Positions 8,763-18,307 of a stretch of 64,000 nt of DNA are shown one piece after another. The stretch is from Iodobacter violaceini (lineage in GTDB: Bacteria > Pseudomonadota > Gammaproteobacteria > Burkholderiales > Chitinibacteraceae), in assembly GCF_011601265.1 (NCBI RefSeq), contig NZ_JAAOLX010000006.1, positions 62,001-126,000 on the forward strand. The letters run 5' to 3'. Position numbers and translations under genes: made by a program. Each line of letters begins with the position of its first letter. The stretch's first letter is position 1. The notes beneath the pieces were generated by a model, which was not told the origin of the DNA, did not search any database, and saw only the letters and a program-made list of their open reading frames with translations.

Positions 8763-10031
8763 ATGAGAAAGAAACTGATTACCAGTGCAATGATAATCGC
8801 TGGTGTATTAAGCACTTCGCCCGTTTTTGCTGCAGAAAAAGTAAAACTGGAATTTTGGACCATGAATATGGCACCCAAATTCAACCGCTATTTTACAGAC
8901 CTTACCACTCAGTTTAATCAGAAGAATCCAAATCTGGAGGCAGTCTGGGTTGATATGAACTGGGATCAGATCCAGCCCAAACTGATCGCAGCCATTGCCG
9001 CAGGCAACCCGCCCGCCTTAGTTAATTTTAATGTGCCATGGGTACACGATTTTGCCCGCCAGGGTAATATCCTTGCACTGGATGAATATCTGGGCGCAGA
9101 TAAAAATCTATATCAGGCCAATGCGCTGAATGATGTCACTTATAAAGGGAAAATCTATGCTTTCCCCTGGTATAACTCTGTTTCTGTAATTGCATACAAT
9201 AAAGAACTATTCAGTAAAGCAGGCATTAAAGCACCACCAAAAAACTTTGATGAATTACTGGCCCAGGCCAAAACAATTAGTGAAAAAACAAAAACACCTG
9301 CTTTTGCACCAAAATTATCAGCAGAAAGTGGCGGCAGTTTTATTAACTGGTTTTACTATGCGGGCCTGCCTGTGATTGAAAATGGCAAAGCTGTTTTCAA
9401 TTCGCCAAAACACATTGCTTTATTACAGAAATTTGCTGATTTATATAAAGCAGGCGCAATGCCTAAAGATGTATTCAAAATGGAATTCGAGCAAGAAATT
9501 GCTTCGTATAATACGCAAAGAATTGCCATGATGACCACGGCTCCGCAGGCATTAAAACGTACCCAGACGGACAGCAAGGCCATCTACGCCAAAACAGATA
9601 TTGCGCCCTTCCCGATTGCAGAGGGCAAAATGGCTTTTGGCGGGTGGATGATGGATTACGTGATTCCAACAGGAACAAAATCACCAGCCGACGCCGCCAA
9701 ACTGGGTAAATTTGTAACCAGCGATGCAGCACAGCTGGCTTTCTCTAAAGAAACCGGCACAACTTTCCCTTCTACTAAGCTGGCAGCAACGGATAGCTAC
9801 TTTATGTCGGGGGCAAAAAGCAGTGATCCTGTCGAAAAATCACGGGCTATTGCAGCGCTCTCCATCGGCAACGCCAAAACGCTGACACTGGAGCCCGGCA
9901 TTTTGCCAGATGAAACCACCATGCAGCGTACATTGCAAAATGAAATACAAGCCGCTATTACTGGCCGCAAATCAGCCAAGGCCGCACTGGATGCTGCGGT
10001 CAAAAACTGGAATGAGCGTTTAAAAAAATAA
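8763..10031 (+). CDS. ABC transporter sugar-binding protein, SBP family 1
   Basis: 422 residues. The signal peptide (MRKKLITSAMIIAGVLSTSPVFA) is cleaved near residue 23. The mature part matches family 1 binding proteins for sugars and glycerol phosphate: KLEFWTMN start, LIAAIAAGNPPALV, YKGKIYAFPWYNSVSVIAYNKELF, FGGWMMDYVIPTGTKSP. It would bind a carbohydrate in the periplasm. The ATG has a good GGAG ribosome site seven bases upstream. No permease or ATPase gene adjoins it: the next gene is convergent with a four-base gap, so it works with components encoded elsewhere or has become an orphan sensor. Confidence 0.9.
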   Translation: MRKKLITSAMIIAGVLSTSPVFAAEKVKLEFWTMNMAPKFNRYFTDLTTQFNQKNPNLEAVWVDMNWDQIQPKLIAAIAAGNPPALVNFNVPWVHDFARQGNILALDEYLGADKNLYQANALNDVTYKGKIYAFPWYNSVSVIAYNKELFSKAGIKAPPKNFDELLAQAKTISEKTKTPAFAPKLSAESGGSFINWFYYAGLPVIENGKAVFNSPKHIALLQKFADLYKAGAMPKDVFKMEFEQEIASYNTQRIAMMTTAPQALKRTQTDSKAIYAKTDIAPFPIAEGKMAFGGWMMDYVIPTGTKSPADAAKLGKFVTSDAAQLAFSKETGTTFPSTKLAATDSYFMSGAKSSDPVEKSRAIAALSIGNAKTLTLEPGILPDETTMQRTLQNEIQAAITGRKSAKAALDAAVKNWNERLKK

Positions 10032-10035
10032 GCAT

Positions 10036-10653
10036 TTAAGCGTGATGGGGCTTACGCCCCGCTAAAGCCTCTAAAATCGCCAGTTCGTCGTCACTATGAT
10101 TACGAAATGGCGATTTTTTTATACCACCGCTGGCATCCAGCAGATGTGCCCGATGGTGGCTGGCCTTTACCCGAAAGCGTTTGGCCTGCTGGTGCATCGG
10201 GCTTAAATCGACTTCGCCATAGCAGAGGCAAAAGTAGGTGCTCTGCTCGCTGGCCTCAGCATAAAGCCCAGTACCACGTATCCCCGCTGTTACCGTTGGA
10301 GTAATAATCTGCTTATGCCCTTTAGAAAACACCGCCAGTAAAGCGCCGCTCAGCAAGCGTAATCCACTCAGCACCGCCCCTTTTTGCTCCAGCTGCAAGG
10401 TAGTATTGGCGCGCAGCAAATACACATCGCCCTCTGCCCTTACCACCAGTTTTGAATTTGTACCGGTACGTAAATGATCTCCTGCGGCAATCGGGTCGCC
10501 CACTTTTAATGGCTGATCATTTCGCCACGCCTGCCCTTCAAGCAGCTTCACTTCTCCTGCCCCCCCCGCAGCCCACGCAGGTATAGCCGCTGTGGCAAGT
10601 AAGCTGCTCACCAACATTAAAAACTGCCTGCGCTGTAAACAGATATGTTTCAT
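10036..10653 (-). CDS. FecR-domain exported protein
   Basis: 205 residues. The N-terminus (MKHICLQRRQFLMLVSSLLATAAIPAWA) is a signal peptide with a twin-arginine pair and a hydrophobic stretch, so Tat export is possible though the motif is not canonical. A FecR-type beta-rich domain follows (about 35-150): GEVKLLEGQAWRNDQPLKVGDPIAAGDHLRTG and LRANTTLQLEQ are characteristic, with GIRGTGLYAEA near residue 125. Stand-alone FecR proteins without a membrane anchor or sigma factor partner are widespread and of unclear role. No ECF sigma factor or TonB receptor adjoins it. Its stop faces that of the sugar-binding protein four bases away. Confidence 0.82.
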   Translation of the reverse strand: MKHICLQRRQFLMLVSSLLATAAIPAWAAGGAGEVKLLEGQAWRNDQPLKVGDPIAAGDHLRTGTNSKLVVRAEGDVYLLRANTTLQLEQKGAVLSGLRLLSGALLAVFSKGHKQIITPTVTAGIRGTGLYAEASEQSTYFCLCYGEVDLSPMHQQAKRFRVKASHHRAHLLDASGGIKKSPFRNHSDDELAILEALAGRKPHHA

Positions 10654-10728
10654 TCACTTACCCCTTGAGTATGGCTTTAACCATAGTCAACCAGCCTGAA
10701 TGTGATAACGTGTTTTTTTGCGCGCAAG

Positions 10729-10772
10729 AAAAAAGCCGCAGCTTCTTCCTGATTCAGGAAAAAGACTGCGGC
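10729..10772 (-). terminator. Terminator of the 5'-nucleotidase gene
   Basis: A long stem, GCCGCAG (10735-10741) with CTGCGGC (10766-10772), extended inside by TTCCTG/CAGGAA, with a T run on the minus strand (complement of 10729-10734). A second hairpin, TTACGGC/GCCGTAA at 10781-10799, sits between it and the stop codon. Confidence 0.8.
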
Positions 10773-10807
10773 CTGATGCATTACGGCTTAGCGCCGTAAG
10801 CCATGGC

Positions 10808-12487
10808 TTAATTCAATACACTGATCCGCTCTGCATTAGGCACGGCAAGCAAAGGATTTTTCTTCAGGTAGTTTTCCAGGGCATCCACATCTTGCGGGCC
10901 GCCCAGCACGTTTTTACCATTTACAAATTCCAGGTAGCCATCACCGCCTGTGGCCATAAAGTTATTTACAGTCACGCGGTAGCTGGCTTTAGGATCGATA
11001 GCCACGCCATTGAGCTTAATGCTGGCGATATCAATCTTGCTGCCATCAGGCTTGCTCTTATCCCATGTGTAGCTGAAGCCTGCTGACACCTGCATGATTT
11101 TGACTGCAGCACCATTCCATTGCTGCTCCAGCACTTTATCAATTTGCTCACCCGTCAGCGTCATCGTTACCAGCGTGTTACCAAAAGGCTGCACGGTAAA
11201 CAGCTGGCCGTAAGTGACCTTGCCAGCCGCGTCAGGTGTTAACTCAGCACGCACGCCACCCGGGTTCATAAAGGAGATTTGCGATGCGCCAGTGCTCTTA
11301 TCTGCCGTTGCATCAAGCTGGGCATCGGCAATCACACGGCCCAGTGGCATCTCACCTGCTTTTGTCGCCGTTTTAGTCAGCGCACCTGCAATGGTTCCGG
11401 CTACACGGTCTTTAAGCGGGGAAACCAGCTTCTGGAATTTTTCGATCAAAGAGGTTTGGGCTGCGTCTTTTGGCACATCGCGCGTTACCGCCAGATTATT
11501 GGCGCTCATCTTCGTGACATTGCGGGTTTTTGGATCAATCGTCAGATCGATATCTGTCACCATACCGCCGTATTGGTAGGCGCTGGTCACCAGCTTATCG
11601 TTGATTTTGCAATTGTAGGGCTGATGGGTGTGGCCAGAAATTACCACATCGATGGCCTTATCCAGCTTGTTCACGATATCGACAATCGGGCCGGAAATAC
11701 CATTACATTCATTGTATTTTTTATCAGTGGTAATACCACCTTCATGCAGCAAGACCACGATGGTTTCAATGCCCTGCTTTTGCAGCTCAGGCACCAGCTT
11801 ATTGGCGGTTTCTACTTCGTCTTTAAAATCTAAACCCGCAATACCAGACGGCGTAACAATGCCTGGCGTGCCTTTTAAAGTCATTCCGATAAAGCCAACT
11901 TTTACGCCATTAAATTCTTTGATCAGGTAAGCAGGGAAAAGTGTTTTACCTGTTTTACTGTCTTGCACATTGGCGGCCAGAAACTTAAATTTAGCGCCAT
12001 CAAACTTACCATCGGCACAACCCACTTTGTCTGCGTGGCAGCCACCATTTTGCATGCGCAGTAATTCTGCACTGCCATCGTCAAATTCGTGATTACCTAC
12101 CGCATTGAATTCCAGACCCAGCGCATTCATCGATTCAATGGTTGGCTCGTCGTGGTAAAGCGCCGAAATCATCGGGCTGGCACCAATCAGATCACCGGCT
12201 GAAACCACCACATTATTTGGGTTTTTGGCTTTAAGGTTTTTAACCCAGGTCGCCAGATATTCAGCACCACCCACGGTTGTTTTGATGGTTTTGGCCGGGT
12301 CTTTAGGATCAGGGGAAGTGAGGGTAATGCCCTCTGTGGCTTCGATATTGCCATGAAAATCGTTAATCGCAATCAGCTTAACGTCAACCGGAGCAGCGAC
12401 GGCTTCAGGGGCCGCCACATCAGAGTCATTACATGCAGTAAGCGCCAGCGCAATGCTGGCTACAAGCAGGCCATTACGTAAATTCAT
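10808..12487 (-). CDS. Lipoprotein 5'-nucleotidase / 2',3'-cyclic phosphodiesterase, UshA family
   Basis: 559 residues from the ATG at 12487, chosen over an in-frame start 30 codons upstream because it has a GAGGG ribosome site and begins directly with a lipoprotein signal (MNLRNGLLVASIALALTAC). The N-terminal calcineurin-like metallophosphatase domain shows NDFHGN, SAGDLIG, AVGNHEFDDG, LLHEGG and SGHTH metal-binding motifs; the C-terminal 5'-nucleotidase domain covers about residues 340-520 with NPGGVRAEL and FGNTLV. Such enzymes remove phosphate from extracellular or periplasmic nucleotides for scavenging. The lipobox cysteine suggests attachment to a membrane. It is monocistronic with a strong terminator. 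Confidence 0.92.
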   Translation of the reverse strand: MNLRNGLLVASIALALTACNDSDVAAPEAVAAPVDVKLIAINDFHGNIEATEGITLTSPDPKDPAKTIKTTVGGAEYLATWVKNLKAKNPNNVVVSAGDLIGASPMISALYHDEPTIESMNALGLEFNAVGNHEFDDGSAELLRMQNGGCHADKVGCADGKFDGAKFKFLAANVQDSKTGKTLFPAYLIKEFNGVKVGFIGMTLKGTPGIVTPSGIAGLDFKDEVETANKLVPELQKQGIETIVVLLHEGGITTDKKYNECNGISGPIVDIVNKLDKAIDVVISGHTHQPYNCKINDKLVTSAYQYGGMVTDIDLTIDPKTRNVTKMSANNLAVTRDVPKDAAQTSLIEKFQKLVSPLKDRVAGTIAGALTKTATKAGEMPLGRVIADAQLDATADKSTGASQISFMNPGGVRAELTPDAAGKVTYGQLFTVQPFGNTLVTMTLTGEQIDKVLEQQWNGAAVKIMQVSAGFSYTWDKSKPDGSKIDIASIKLNGVAIDPKASYRVTVNNFMATGGDGYLEFVNGKNVLGGPQDVDALENYLKKNPLLAVPNAERISVLN

Positions 12488-12610
12488 GGGAATACCCTCG
12501 GCAGAAAGCAAAAAGTCAGTAAGGCTAAAGATGTTTAATGACAAAGCTATAACAGATAGATGACTAAGCCATGACATAAGCAGCCTTACTCTGCTTTTTC
12601 CCCAAGGGTT

Positions 12611-13330
12611 TTACTGCGCAGGCACCAACAGCGCCATTTGCGCCTCAGTTAAATAACACCACTGCCCTTCTGCTAAATCCATTTCAGCCAGCTTTAAGCC
12701 ACCAATTTCGGAACGGCGTAAACCGGCGCAGTGGTTGCCTGCTGCGGCAAGCATGCGTTTTACCTGGTGATACTTGCCCTGCTCCAGCACGATTTCCAGC
12801 TCGTTCTCACCCAACTTTTTGCAATGCACTGCAGCAAGCGGCGCAGGCTCGTCGTTCAGCTGCACACCGGCCATTAAGAGTGAAATCAGCTCTTCTGTTA
12901 CAGGCTCGGCGGTCATCGCCACATATACCTTGGGCACATGACGCTTGGGGGACGATTGCGCGTGGATAAAAGCACCGTCATCCGACATCAGCAAAAGGCC
13001 GGTAGTATCGTGATCCAAGCGCCCAACCGGCTGCACTTCGCGCCAGTTAAATTGCTCGGGAAGAAGGGTGAGCACACCGGGATGGTGGCTGGGTTTGCGT
13101 GAACATTCAAAATTGGCCGGTTTATTCAGCGCAATATACACATGCTCACGATAGGGCCAGCTTTCACCAAAGATGGTCAGCTCAAGGCCCGTAGTTTCAA
13201 AAGCGAGCTTAAAGTTGCTCACGATTTCACCGTTTACGGCTACTTCACCGTCGGCAATCATCTCGCGACAACCCTTGCGCGTACCAAAGCCCTGCGATTG
13301 CAGGATGCGATCTAATGTTAATTTGCTCAT
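12611..13330 (-). CDS. rsuA: 16S rRNA pseudouridine(516) synthase RsuA
   Basis: 239 residues. An S4 RNA-binding domain (1-60, LDRILQSQGFGTRKGCREMI) precedes the RsuA/RluE-type catalytic domain with the GRLDHDTTGLLL motif; Asp106 is the expected nucleophile. EQGKYHQVKRMLAAAGNHC and LRRSEIGGL are further family blocks. The enzyme makes a single pseudouridine in 16S rRNA. The RsuA assignment over RluE/RluF rests on length and the S4 domain and is likely, not certain. It has a weak ribosome site and no operon partner. Confidence 0.88.
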   Translation of the reverse strand: MSKLTLDRILQSQGFGTRKGCREMIADGEVAVNGEIVSNFKLAFETTGLELTIFGESWPYREHVYIALNKPANFECSRKPSHHPGVLTLLPEQFNWREVQPVGRLDHDTTGLLLMSDDGAFIHAQSSPKRHVPKVYVAMTAEPVTEELISLLMAGVQLNDEPAPLAAVHCKKLGENELEIVLEQGKYHQVKRMLAAAGNHCAGLRRSEIGGLKLAEMDLAEGQWCYLTEAQMALLVPAQ

Positions 13331-13377
13331 GGACGAATTTTACCGGATACAAGCAGTCAGCCAAACAGTAAGTGCAT

Positions 13378-13412
13378 AAAAAAACCGCACTTAAACACCA
13401 AGCGCGGTTTTT
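13378..13412. terminator. Bidirectional terminator between rsuA and the GDSL gene
   Basis: A-rich run, CCGC, a 13-base loop, GCGG and a T run (13403-13412). Both strands carry the stem plus U tract. It ends the minus-strand GDSL transcript that stops at 13436. Confidence 0.75.
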
Positions 13413-13435
13413 TAATAGTAAATACAGACCTGAAA

Positions 13436-14623
13436 TTAAAGGCCAAACCCCTCAACTTTCATTGCTGCTTTTGCTGCTTCAGTTCCCCAAATCGTATGCC
13501 CGGCCACGGTTGGATGTACGCTGTCCGCAAATAAATAAGTCACATCAGCATTAGGAGCAACCAGCGTTTTCGCATTACAAATCAATGCAGTCACACCCGT
13601 TGCCCCAACGCTGTTACATGCCATCTGATCCACATTCGATAGCTTAAATGCTGCAGGCTGAGCGATGGCCGTATTAACCAGTGTTGCAGTATCAAAAATC
13701 ACCAGTTTTTTATCTGTTACAGCCTTAGCCAAAGCCTGTTTCACTGCATCGTTATACCCTTTCGATACACCTGTTGCTAATGCAGCAAATGCCGTGCCTT
13801 TAAATTGAGGAGTCACACCCAGATCCGGCATATTTGAATACAGAATATGCGTAGCCCCGGCTGCAAGTAATTCACTTACACGATCTGCGATTGCTTTGGT
13901 GTTTTTAGCCACTTCTGCATTGGCTGCAATCTGAATGCCTGCAAGATCGCCATATGCACCCGCCTTTGCAGCCGCAAAGAAGGCGAGGAAGTCATTTGGC
14001 CCGCCTTGCAACAGAACAAGCTGGCTGGAATTAAAGCTGGTGCGCGCAGCTTTATATTTAGCAATCTGAGATTTAATAGATAAGGCTGTGGCCGATTGGT
14101 AAGTTACCCCAGGGGCAACAGTCACGACGCCATCAACAATCTTCTGGCCCTGTGCATTTACAGTCAGCTCGGTCTCTATACGAGCGCCGCCTTCTGCATA
14201 GGCATTGCCACCCAGAGAATAAACAACGCCCATCACGCCCGGAGTACCGACTGGCTTACCTGCAGCATCCAGCCCGCTGAAGCTGACCTGGCGATTAGCC
14301 GTCATATTCAGGCCATAAGCAGCAGCAACCACATCTGTCCAAACTGCGCCTGGAGTGGGCTGATCAGGCTTGCCTTCTGCTTTCAGAAGAGGCTTGGTTG
14401 TAAAACGCAGGCCCAGCGCCTGATCATTCGTCAGATCAGCATCGGCTGTAGTCGGGTTATACGTGCCCACATCGCTCAGGCTGTCGCCAAAAGAAATCAC
14501 TTCTTTAATATTGCGGGTATCCGCCGGGGTACTTGCATCTCCGCCACCGCCACACGCGGCGAGCAAGGAGGTCAGTAGCAGAACAGCAAAGGGGCGGCTT
14601 GCCCGTGGCAGTGAAGAATTCAT
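13436..14623 (-). CDS. SGNH/GDSL-family lipoprotein hydrolase (esterase)
   Basis: 395 residues from the ATG at 14623, which has a strong GGGAGA ribosome site and directly begins a lipoprotein signal (SLLAAC, then a Gly-rich stretch). A start ten codons upstream is in frame but lacks this site. The GDSL block (FGDSLSDVGTY) supplies the nucleophile Ser; GGPND gives the Gly/Asn oxyanion residues; FADSVHPTVAGH gives the Asp and His of the triad. Members are secreted or surface esterases/lipases on varied substrates. Followed by a terminator; monocistronic. Confidence 0.9.
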   Translation of the reverse strand: MNSSLPRASRPFAVLLLTSLLAACGGGGDASTPADTRNIKEVISFGDSLSDVGTYNPTTADADLTNDQALGLRFTTKPLLKAEGKPDQPTPGAVWTDVVAAAYGLNMTANRQVSFSGLDAAGKPVGTPGVMGVVYSLGGNAYAEGGARIETELTVNAQGQKIVDGVVTVAPGVTYQSATALSIKSQIAKYKAARTSFNSSQLVLLQGGPNDFLAFFAAAKAGAYGDLAGIQIAANAEVAKNTKAIADRVSELLAAGATHILYSNMPDLGVTPQFKGTAFAALATGVSKGYNDAVKQALAKAVTDKKLVIFDTATLVNTAIAQPAAFKLSNVDQMACNSVGATGVTALICNAKTLVAPNADVTYLFADSVHPTVAGHTIWGTEAAKAAMKVEGFGL

Positions 14624-15098
14624 GTAAATCTCCCGTCTTGTTTTGATTAGCACAAGCCAAAGCCCGATGCTTTTTGTAGTAAACCCACTTGATGCTACGA
14701 ATCAAACATGTGTTTGACAAGCCAAACTAGCCCAGGATTATCCCTAAGTCAGATCAAGCCTGTTCAAATTACTGCATAACCAGGGGCAATTGTAAGAAAA
14801 TAGCAATATCATTGTGCATCAGCACAATATTCACAGAATGGGCTCCGGCAGCCACTTTATGCTGAATAAAAAGACTTATTCTTCTCCTTGATCATTTACT
14901 GACCCGGCTTAAAAACTTGCGTATCCTGACAAAAATCTACAAATAGATTCAGCTCTCCTCTGCCCCTGCCTGGCGGTATTGATGTTTTTAAACGACAAAC
15001 AAGCAAAACTCGTCTACTCAAAGTAGCCGCAGATTAAATAAATACAATTTTTATGCTGATTTAAATCGATATACGCCCACCAGCCTAAGTAAACGCCA
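14624..15098. other. Intergenic region, GDSL lipoprotein / TSUP exporter
   Basis: 475 bases between divergent genes. The left part must carry the GDSL promoter; it includes TTTGTAGTAA (14674-14683), a half-site resembling the inverted repeats at 26072 and 36089. The rest is AT-rich with no credible gene, tRNA or terminator. The segment 14960-15090 is a plausible leader for the plus-strand gene. Confidence 0.5.
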
Positions 15099-15857
15099 AT
15101 GATTGAATTGCTCTCCTTATTTATCGTTTCTTTAATTGCCAACACGCTTTCTGCGCTGGCCGGTGGCGGTGCGGGGCTGCTGCAATTACCTATTCTGCTG
15201 TTTTTAGGCCTGGCGTTTCCCGTGGCACTGGCAACACATAAAGTAGCCAGTGTGGCGCTGGGGCTGGGCGCTACTTTCAAGCATTTAAAAGCAGGGACAC
15301 TAAACTGGCGTTTTTCTGCCTTAGTGCTGGCCAGCGGCTTACCTGGCGTGCTTGTTGGCACCCTGCTGGTCTTGCATATTCCTGAGCAATTAACGCTATT
15401 CATCCTGGCAATTCTGACCAGTGGCCTAGGCCTGTATTCACTATTGTCCCCGGCTCTTGGCCAGCAGCAGCGAAGCCGCCACCGCAGCGGCTCAAAGCTC
15501 TGGCTGGGCGTAGCAGGTTTATTTTTTATTGGCGTGCTGAATGGCTCTTTTACCTCAGGCACTGGCCTGTTTGTCACGCTGTGGCTGGTTCACTGGTTTG
15601 GCATGGATTACAAACAGGCCGTGGCTTACACCATGGTATTGGTGGGGCTGTTCTGGAACAGTGCCGGCGCCGTTTCGCTGGCCCTGCAAGCTGGCGTTTA
15701 CTGGCCGTGGATTCCAGTATTGCTGCTGGCCTCTGCCCTGGGCGGCTATCTGGGCGCACACTGGGGATTAAAGCAGGGTAATCAGATGATTAAACGCTGC
15801 TTTGAAAGTGTCACTATTCTGACAGGAATATCACTACTGATTAAAGCTCTGCATTAA
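15099..15857 (+). CDS. TSUP/TauE-SafE family membrane exporter
   Basis: 252 residues with about eight hydrophobic helices. The N-terminal block (FIVSLIANTLSALAGGGAGLLQLPILLFLG) and the internal repeat near residue 150 (GVLNGSFTSGTGLF) are the paired family motifs. TSUP proteins export sulfite, sulfoacetate or other small organosulfur anions across the inner membrane; substrate is unknown here. The start ATG at 15099 has only a weak ribosome site. The gene lies 45 bases before nudC on the same strand, so the two may be co-transcribed. Confidence 0.88.
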   Translation: MIELLSLFIVSLIANTLSALAGGGAGLLQLPILLFLGLAFPVALATHKVASVALGLGATFKHLKAGTLNWRFSALVLASGLPGVLVGTLLVLHIPEQLTLFILAILTSGLGLYSLLSPALGQQQRSRHRSGSKLWLGVAGLFFIGVLNGSFTSGTGLFVTLWLVHWFGMDYKQAVAYTMVLVGLFWNSAGAVSLALQAGVYWPWIPVLLLASALGGYLGAHWGLKQGNQMIKRCFESVTILTGISLLIKALH

Positions 15858-15902
15858 GATACTGGCATTGCACAACCGCCTGACTCACTAAAAGAATTGG
15901 CC

Positions 15903-16718
15903 ATGCTTCCCTCCACGTTTATTCCTGAATACAAACATCTGCCAGCCAGTGCAAACAGCCTTTGCCTGGCTTTTATCGGCGATCAGCTTCTGGTGTTTCC
16001 CGACGGCCGCCTGCCAGAGCACCACGAATTGCCTGCCCATGATTGCGCCGAAATTTCAGTACAAATAGGCAGTGTGGCAGGCCTGGCCTGTGTGCTGGTT
16101 GCATGGCATAAAGACACACCCTATGCAGCAGATCTGCAAACCATTGGCCTGCGTGCGGCTTGGGGCTTAATTGAAGACAGCCATTATTGGATTGCGGCAA
16201 GGGCACAGCAATTGCTGACCTTTGACAGGCAGCATCGCTTTTGTGGCTGCTGCGGCACAGCCACCGTTCGTATGAGCAAAGAGACCGCCAGAGAATGCCC
16301 GGCCTGCCTGCACCGTGCTTATCCCAGAGTTTCGCCTGCAATTATGGTGCTGATTAAGAAAGACCGGCAGCTGCTGCTGGCCCGCTCTCCGCATTTTCGC
16401 CCAGGCGTTTACAGCGCGCTGGCCGGCTTTGTAGAGGCCGGTGAAAGCTGCGAAGAGGCTATTTTTCGCGAAATTTATGAAGAGGTAGGGGTAAAAGTCT
16501 CCAACCTGAGCTGGTTTGGCAGCCAAAGTCATCCTTTCCCGCACTCTTTGATGCTCGCTTTTATCGCAGATTATGTTTCGGGGGGGATCACACCGCAGGA
16601 AGAAGAGATCGAAGATGCGCAGTGGTTTGGCCTTGAAAACCTGCCTGAGCTGCCGGGAAAATCCAGTATTGCTTATCACCTGATCCAGGCGGGTTTAGCA
16701 AAAATAGCCCAAGAATAA
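15903..16718 (+). CDS. nudC: NADH pyrophosphatase / RNA decapping hydrolase NudC
   Basis: 271 residues from the ATG at 15903; a TTG two codons earlier is less likely. A zinc ribbon with four cysteines (FCGCCG and CPAC, about residues 112-135) precedes the Nudix box GFVEAGESCEEAIFREIYEEVGV, with its Glu residues for metal binding. The following SQSHPFPHSLM matches the SQPWPFPxS motif that distinguishes NAD(H)-cleaving NudC. The enzyme hydrolyses NADH to NMNH and AMP and removes NAD caps from RNA. Length and all motifs are complete. Confidence 0.94.
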   Translation: MLPSTFIPEYKHLPASANSLCLAFIGDQLLVFPDGRLPEHHELPAHDCAEISVQIGSVAGLACVLVAWHKDTPYAADLQTIGLRAAWGLIEDSHYWIAARAQQLLTFDRQHRFCGCCGTATVRMSKETARECPACLHRAYPRVSPAIMVLIKKDRQLLLARSPHFRPGVYSALAGFVEAGESCEEAIFREIYEEVGVKVSNLSWFGSQSHPFPHSLMLAFIADYVSGGITPQEEEIEDAQWFGLENLPELPGKSSIAYHLIQAGLAKIAQE

Positions 16719-16825
16719 CAAGCCAGGCTCAGGCAGACTCAAATCATAAACCACAGCACAGGATAAAGTGTTTCAAGACAGAAAGCTGTTTTTATAAGCA
16801 CAAACAGGCAGAAGGCAATCTCAGA

Positions 16826-17713
16826 ATGCATCGTAGCGCAAGCAGCTCCTCATTTCGCCTTGGCGTTATTCTGGCCATTTTTGCCGCGACTGGCTTTTCG
16901 TGCAAAGCCATTTTTGCCAAGCTGGCTTACCGCCACGGCACAGACGCCATTACGCTTGTCTGCTTACGCATGTTGTTTGTACTACTGATTTTGGCCAGCT
17001 ACAGCCTGTGGCGCAGCAAGGCACGGCTCGCCGGGCGCGATTATCTGGCGCTGATTGGTTTAGGGCTTTTAGGCTATTACCTCTCCAGCGTGCTCGATTT
17101 TATTGGCCTGACCACTGTCAGCGCCAGCCTGGAGCGGCTGATTCTCGGCCTTTATCCCACACTCACCGTATTGTTTTCGGTTGTGCTCACCGGCACGGTG
17201 ATGACCCGGCGGATGAAGCAAGCATTGCCACTCACCTACCTCGGTATCGCGCTTGTGATTGCACCTGGCTTAGCTCAGGCCAATGCAGACTGGGTGGGCA
17301 TCGGTTTTATTATGGCCAGCACCACCTGCTATGCCTTATATATGAGCCTGAGCCCGGTTATGATTTCCCGGATAGGCGCGATGCGTTTTACCGAGCTGGG
17401 GCTTACCGTATCGAGTATTGCCGTGCTCTGCCATTTTTTAATCACTCATCCGCTTAATGCGCTTATTCAGCCGCTGCCGGTTTATAGCCTTGCTGCCGCA
17501 ATGGCCGTTTTTGCAACCATATTGCCGATTTATGCCACAGCCGCCGCCATGAGCCGCATTGGGGCCAGCCGCACCGCCATCATCGGCAGTCTTGGCCCCA
17601 TGCTGTCTATTTTAATGAGCATTGGTATTCTGGATGAGCGCCTCACGGCCATTCAATGGCTGGGTGCAGCCCTTGTCATGCTGGGGGTGTGGGTTGTGAG
17701 CAGAAAGTCTTAA
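16826..17713 (+). CDS. EamA-family (DMT) inner-membrane transporter
   Basis: 295 residues, about ten membrane helices arranged as two EamA repeats (about 12-145 and 155-290). ATGFSCKAIFAKLAYRHG at the start and SRIGASRTAIIGSLGPMLSILM late in the second repeat are typical. Such carriers usually export amino acids or other metabolites; substrate unknown. A GAAGGC ribosome site precedes the ATG. It is 27 bases before the acetyltransferase at 17741 and may form an operon with it and the following gene. Confidence 0.87.
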   Translation: MHRSASSSSFRLGVILAIFAATGFSCKAIFAKLAYRHGTDAITLVCLRMLFVLLILASYSLWRSKARLAGRDYLALIGLGLLGYYLSSVLDFIGLTTVSASLERLILGLYPTLTVLFSVVLTGTVMTRRMKQALPLTYLGIALVIAPGLAQANADWVGIGFIMASTTCYALYMSLSPVMISRIGAMRFTELGLTVSSIAVLCHFLITHPLNALIQPLPVYSLAAAMAVFATILPIYATAAAMSRIGASRTAIIGSLGPMLSILMSIGILDERLTAIQWLGAALVMLGVWVVSRKS

Positions 17714-17740
17714 ACACAAGCAAACGAGAGGAAGCCTGCT

Positions 17741-18307
17741 ATGCCTGAAACGATTTACTATCATTTTAGCGACTTAGAAAACATCGACCCGGCCCCATTT
17801 ATTGCAGAACAAATACATCTTAAACAATTTAACAACAGCACGCCTGATGAGCGCCGTGAGCTGATTCCGGCGCTTTTTGCAAAAGCAAAAGATGTGAATA
17901 TATATCCGCCGCTGTATTTATCACGCGGCTGGGAAGTTGAACTAGGCCGCAAAGTAATGATCAATCTGGGGGTCAGTATTTTAGGTGGCGCCCCCATTAC
18001 GATAGGGGAGCACAGCTTAATCGGCCCTCACGTTCAGATTATCAGTGTAAATCACCCAGTCGATCCCACCGAACGCCAAAGATATGCCTTTACCGCAAAG
18101 CCCGTCAGCATTGGCGCTAATGTCTGGATAGGCGCAGGGGCTATTATTTGCCCCGGTGTCAGCATTGGTGATCACAGCGTGGTGGGTGCAGGAGCCGTAG
18201 TAACTCGTGATGTGCCACGCTGCACTTTTGTAGCCGGGAACCCTGCCCGTGAAATCCGCAAGCTGGAAGAGCCCGACCTCAGTACACTTTATTTGGATAG
18301 CCCATGA
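17741..18307 (+). CDS. Sugar O-acetyltransferase, Maa/LacA/NodL type (left-handed beta-helix)
   Basis: 188 residues. The N-terminal segment resembles the Maa domain; hexapeptide repeats follow from about residue 70 (VMINLGVSILGG, ITIGEHSLIGPHV, VSIGANVWIGAGAIICPGVSIG). SVNHPVDP near residue 103 carries the catalytic His of the galactoside/maltose acetyltransferase family, and FVAGNPAREI closes the helix. It would transfer acetyl from acetyl-CoA to a sugar hydroxyl in the cytoplasm. A GAGGAAG ribosome site lies upstream. Its stop overlaps the start of the next gene (ATGA), implying translational coupling to a protein of unknown function. Confidence 0.88.
   Translation: MPETIYYHFSDLENIDPAPFIAEQIHLKQFNNSTPDERRELIPALFAKAKDVNIYPPLYLSRGWEVELGRKVMINLGVSILGGAPITIGEHSLIGPHVQIISVNHPVDPTERQRYAFTAKPVSIGANVWIGAGAIICPGVSIGDHSVVGAGAVVTRDVPRCTFVAGNPAREIRKLEEPDLSTLYLDSP

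Noticed and set aside
15014-15577. 187-codon minus-strand ORF over the TSUP gene
   Set aside because: Antisense shadow; the plus-strand reading has membrane helices and family motifs.
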